From: Pycnopodia helianthoides
Taxonomy: Eukaryota; Echinodermata; Asteroidea; Forcipulatida; Asteriidae
Reading direction: 5' to 3'
NCBI GenBank assembly: GCA_032158295.1
Contig: CM063250.1
Location: forward strand, 5,133,001-5,197,000
DNA: 64,000 nucleotides
Of the stretch, positions 60,581-64,000 are shown one piece after another. The notes beneath the pieces are model-generated. The model saw only the letters and a list, made by a program, of their open reading frames with translations, did not search any database and was not told the origin of the DNA. The position numbers were made by a program, and so were the translations under genes. Each line of letters begins with the position of its first letter. Position 1 is the stretch's first letter.

Positions 60581-60977
60581 TTAAAGGAACATTACAGAAC
60601 TGGAAAGAAAAAAACTTGTAAAATATACTTTTTGTTCATAGATTTACATAAAACTTACACGGTCTAATGATGATGATAGTAGAAAACCTCCCTTGAAATA
60701 TTTCTGTCTGAAATGCCATAGGCCTATTTGATGAGAAATGAATGAACTAATTTTCCGATTGGAGTTTATCGCTCAGTGAGCATTTTAATCATTTTTTGAA
60801 TATATGATTTCATGCAAATGTGTAATCGGTTTTCACTATTTTCTCGTGACCCAGATGGCCGATCGATCTCAAACTTCTACAGGTTTGTCAGTTTATGTAT
60901 ATGGTGGATTACATAAATTGCTTACACTGCCATCAACTGTTTTGTTAGCAAAAACCAATTCTGTAATGTTCCTTTAA
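60581..60977 (+). mobile_element. TTAA-bounded MITE, family A copy 6
   Basis: Starts TTAAAGGAACATTACAG and ends CTGTAATGTTCCTTTAA, 397 bp. A short GGCCTA insertion lies in the centre (CCATAGGCCTATTTGATG), and there are several substitutions. Confidence 0.92.
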
Positions 60978-61129
60978 CAAAAAGGTGTGGTTCATTATGG
61001 CTGTATTAATGTACAAAGTAAGCCACGACACATGCTTTGTCCTTGCGAGCGAAAGCAATTCCTCACCCCCCCCCCACCCCCCCCCCCCAAGTAAAGGGCA
61101 CTACTGAAAGGAAACATACACTTGAACCC

Positions 61130-61392
61130 TTTTCACACTACCAAGCCAATTCCCAGGGTCTAAAACCCCAGGAACTTCCTGGGGAATGATATCCACACAG
61201 CCACTCCATGTCTGTTTCACACTACATACAATTTCTCTGGAGAAACTGAACACTCATTATGCTAACCCCAAGGTTTATCTGGCTTACCCCAATCCTCAAG
61301 TAGGGATAACCATTTCCAGGGAAAAATTGATATTTTCAAGGAGTTTGCTAGAGGGTTAGTAATAGTAGTTCAAGTGTGAAAAAAAGGTCAAA
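61130..61392. mobile_element. Possible MITE with TTTCACACT ends
   Basis: CCCTTTTCACACTACCAAGC at left and TCAAGTGTGAAAAAAAGG at right are inverted. Internal CTAAAACCCCAGGAACTTCC and ACCATTTCCAGGGAAAAAT are shared with 51.7-52.0 kb. Confidence 0.5.
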
Positions 61393-61450
61393 TAAAGTTT
61401 CCCAGGAATTTCTCAGAAAAATTCAGGTAGTATAAAAAAGGGCTTTGGAG

Positions 61451-61607
61451 CGAAACATCAACTGAGGATATCACAGCAAAGTGCGGGGTTTGTTTGGTGG
61501 GATAATTCAAGGCTCTGTTTGATGAAAAGAGTCACTTCAAGAATGTGTACACACATTCATAATGATAACACATCCAACGGGGCAATTAGCACCAATAACA
61601 GGATGAC
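61451..61607 (+). repeat. Dispersed repeat, direct copy at 63.2 kb
   Basis: CGAAACATCAACTGAGGATA, GTGCGGGGTTTGTTTGGTGG, GATAATTCAAGGCTCTGTTT, AAGAGTCACTTCAAGAATGT, GTACACACATTCATAA, AACACATCCAACGGGGCAAT and TAGCACCAATAACAGG. It matches 63,193-63,345 over its full length. Confidence 0.8.
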
Positions 61608-61889
61608 TAGGAGACCATGAAGACACGATCAGCTTTAGAAGTGGGAGGAAAACCCCAAATGGGGGACAAACCCACGCAATCAGGTAGGGACTGAAAACCA
61701 AATCCACATGTGCACAGCCACAATCATGGGTACACTTTTTGTTACAAAGACACCAAATGAACAACACATAAATATTTAGTAACTCTTTGCAGATCTCGTA
61801 TTCGACAAACTCAAGTACTTTCTACTCTTCATTCACACAGCGCTGGTTAATTAATTTACAAACAACGTTGAGATAACTGTTACATCACT

Positions 61890-62040
61890 GGTTTTTTCAT
61901 AACATGGACACGAACAAAATGTGCACCCATGATTGTGGCTGTGCACATATGCAAGGCTCCAGTCTGAGGTGGGATTCAAACCGGGGGTCCACAGAGCCGA
62001 AAGGCAGGGGAAGAAACCACTGAGCCAACCTGATAACATG
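61890..62040 (-). repeat. tRNA-derived SINE, family 3
   Basis: Minus strand: CAGGTTGGCTCAGTGGTTTC, TTCCCCTGCCTTTCGGCTC, TGTGGACCCCCGGTTTGAAT, CCCACCTCAGACTGGAGCC, ATATGTGCACAGCCACAATC, ATGGGTGCACATTTTG. The same tail (GTGCACAGCCACAATCATGG) recurs at 61,710-61,735. A- and B-box-like parts are present but no proper tRNA fold. Confidence 0.6.
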
Positions 62041-63192
62041 TACACGTAGCATCTTATTTAAAAAAAAAAAAAAAAAGATATATTCACCTACATTACTATT
62101 GAAATAACACAATAACACTTTGAAGAGTCCTCAGCGACAAGTCTTGATTCACTCAGAGAAGGATTTTAACCTTTAACAGCGCTAAAATCTCAATACGGTA
62201 ATTAGGAGTTCACTCTCGGGTAATTCACACATGACCGTGCATTCGAGAACACTGTACATGTATCGTGTCGTACTGTACATGGAGTAGAGGCAAAACTTTA
62301 CACTGACTTGCCTACTGAATTAATAACCCTTTCATGTTTAGAGTGCACGCTGAGTTTCTGTGAGAACTTAAGTGTTTGTAGAAAGTATGTATACATTATT
62401 TATCAACGCACTCCATGTGGACAAACATTTCATATTCATCAAGCATGCGGATCATCTGTGTGTAATTCCATGGTGAATCAGGGAACAATTTCTGCCAGCA
62501 ATGTTTTCATCGCCAAATGTTCGGCCCTAACAAGTTTTATGCATTACAGAATGCTAAAAAAATGTGTAGCGACTACAACTTTTTGATTAGTTAACAGATC
62601 TTCAGTTTGATGCTATAAAAGGGGGAATCGTTCACTGTGGTTATTCCTGTACTAGGCCTGATACTTCACGGAGGCAACAGAAGCAGTTGCGTCCAGTGCC
62701 CCTTGGTCATTGCCTTGGTGACCTCGGAAATGTTCTGGTGCAATTTTAATTATTTCCCTCAATATTTCACATTTAAAATAAATAAAAAACTGTCACAAGA
62801 ACAGAGTATCAATCCCAGACTACGGTGGCAATAAATCTATTTTTAATTTTGATTTTCATGCCTTGGACATCTTGACTTTTCTTTCATGATATCAAGTCAC
62901 AAAAAATCAATCTGGGGAAAAAAGGGAGGAAAAAAATGTCCTTCTGAAGTTTTCTCAAAGATGCTGTATTAGGCACACAAAAAACGTAACACGTTTGGCA
63001 TCCTCACCTGCTTCCTTTTTACAGGGTGCCTCTTTTTTTTCTCTCTTTTTTTTAAGGACAAATTCCAACGATCTCTGACGAAAAAAATTATTCTGAAAAA
63101 TAAATAAGATCGCCTTTTTAGAATTTAGCACACAGAAAAAAACAGCAACCATCTTGAAAAAATAGCCCGGCCGGATGTCTTGAAAAATGTGT

Positions 63193-63345
63193 CGGAGTGG
63201 AACATCACCGAGGACACCACAACACAGTGCGGGTTTTGTTTGATGGGATAATTCAAGGCCCCGTTTGAAAAGAGTCACTTGAAGAATGTGTACACACATT
63301 CATAATTATAAACACATCCAACAGAGCAATTAGCGCCAATAAAAA
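63193..63345 (+). repeat. Dispersed repeat, direct copy of 61.45 kb
   Basis: GGAGTGGAACATCACCGAGG, GTGCGGGTTTTGTTTGATGG, GATAATTCAAGGCCCCGTTT, GTGTACACACATTCATAA, AACACATCCAACAGAGCAAT and TAGCGCCAATAA, separated from the first copy by about 1.6 kb. A third partial match (GCAATTAGCGCCAATGACAG) is at 48,296-48,315. Confidence 0.8.
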
Positions 63346-63469
63346 AAAAATCTTTATGAAAAAGGCCCTAGTACTTCCTTTTTTCAAAATGGCAGAACGC
63401 TAAACGTGTTTTAAAATTTATTTTGCATTTAATAGTGACGAACAGTAAAAGGGTTTCTTTTGTACAGTA

Positions 63470-63760
63470 GTACAAGAAACACAGCGTGTGTTATCGTTCG
63501 CTACCTCATGGAGACCAAAGACAATAGGAACAAAAGGTCTCCACAGGGGAATTCTTAATCGCTTTCGTAATTCACGTAAAGTACATGTATGAACCGGGCT
63601 AAGGGAGAGGGGTGTTCCACAAGGAATTTTGCGCACAAAGCATAAGGGGAGAACGTTAGAGTACAGGGACGAAGGAAAGAACAAAAAGATGTCTCCAGAG
63701 GGATGCATAAATAGGAATTTTGTGCTAGCATGGTATTTGTGTGTGTACATTTTAAAAGAT
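63470..63760 (+). repeat. Dispersed repeat, inverted partner at 25.8 kb
   Basis: GGAGACCAAAGACAATAGG, AACAAAAGGTCTCCACAGGG, GTTCCACAAGGAATTTTGCG, CACAAAGCATAAGGGG, TACAGGGACGAAGGAAAGAA and GATGTCTCCAGAGGGATGC. CTCCA(C/G)AGGGA words recur three times inside, so the element is internally repetitive. Confidence 0.5.
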
Positions 63761-64000
63761 ACAATACAGGAATTTTAAGTGCAAATCTTTTGTGAGAAAT
63801 TAAGAAGTGTTTACGCAATCATTCAAAGACGTCCACAGATGATACAAGAATAGCCACATCATAGGGCTATTGATTGCGGATAACACTTGACCTTGATGGA
63901 AGGCCAGCTAGTAATTTACGATTCGTCCGCACACTCGTCCGCCCTTTTCCTTCCACATTGAAGTTGTTTGCTCCTCAGCAACGCTGGACAGCTGTCAGGC

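Larger units (their letters stand above)
47701..64000. other. Upstream region without recognised exons
   Basis: This 16 kb should hold the first intron and perhaps the start exon or promoter of the transporter. I could not identify a short exon with ATG and a phase-0 donor. No other gene is recognised on either strand. Repeats listed separately account for about a quarter of it. Stretches 52,010-53,000, 54,170-54,680, 54,842-56,130, 58,450-59,560 and 62,050-63,190 show nothing that I can name. Confidence 0.5.

Overview
The window is animal nuclear DNA. It carries one recognisable protein-coding gene, on the minus strand, split into at least 21 coding exons. Every exon has AG/GT boundaries, and the reading phase carries through from each exon to the next. 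The rest is AT-rich intron and flanking DNA filled with short non-autonomous transposable elements, tRNA-derived SINEs, foldback elements and tandem arrays. A deuterostome, probably an echinoderm and perhaps a sea star, fits the gene structure and the repeats that I recognise. That assignment is inference; the sequence alone does not prove it.

The gene encodes an SLC4-family sodium-coupled bicarbonate transporter of the electroneutral group (vertebrate SLC4A7/A8/A10). It is read from about 47.7 kb down to a stop codon at 13,055-13,057. The visible exons give about 1,184 codons, close to the roughly 1,220-1,250 residues I recall for vertebrate relatives. Only the start-codon exon is missing. 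Coding exons c1-c7 build the cytosolic N-terminal domain, c8 is a linker, c9-c18 make the membrane domain, and c19-c21 make the cytosolic tail. Coding exon c7 has a one-base net deletion at a G run (28,038-28,042) that breaks the frame. Everything else is intact, so a sequencing or assembly error is likely.

Layout: 1-12.3 kb is 3' flank or possible 3' UTR, with MITEs and foldbacks. A degenerate array at 12.37-13.08 kb runs straight into the last 20 codons of the gene. 13.39-15.39 kb is a 2 kb, 12-bp minisatellite filling the last intron. 15.6-29.0 kb is exon-dense (c20 to c6). 29-47.6 kb has large introns around c1-c5, including a 58-bp array and a 27-bp G-rich array. 47.7-64 kb has no recognisable gene and lies upstream of c1 (first intron, promoter or intergenic DNA), with more copies of the same repeats.

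The main repeat result is several unrelated families of about 280-410 bp with inverted ends, each bounded by TTAA as in piggyBac-type elements. One has six copies of about 390 bp and another has two copies of exactly 302 bp. Two further palindromic families are bounded by GGGCCCAATTTCATAG and GGCCTGGAATTT. The long ORFs in the window (up to 603 codons) are by-products of tandem repeats whose period is a multiple of three; they are not genes.
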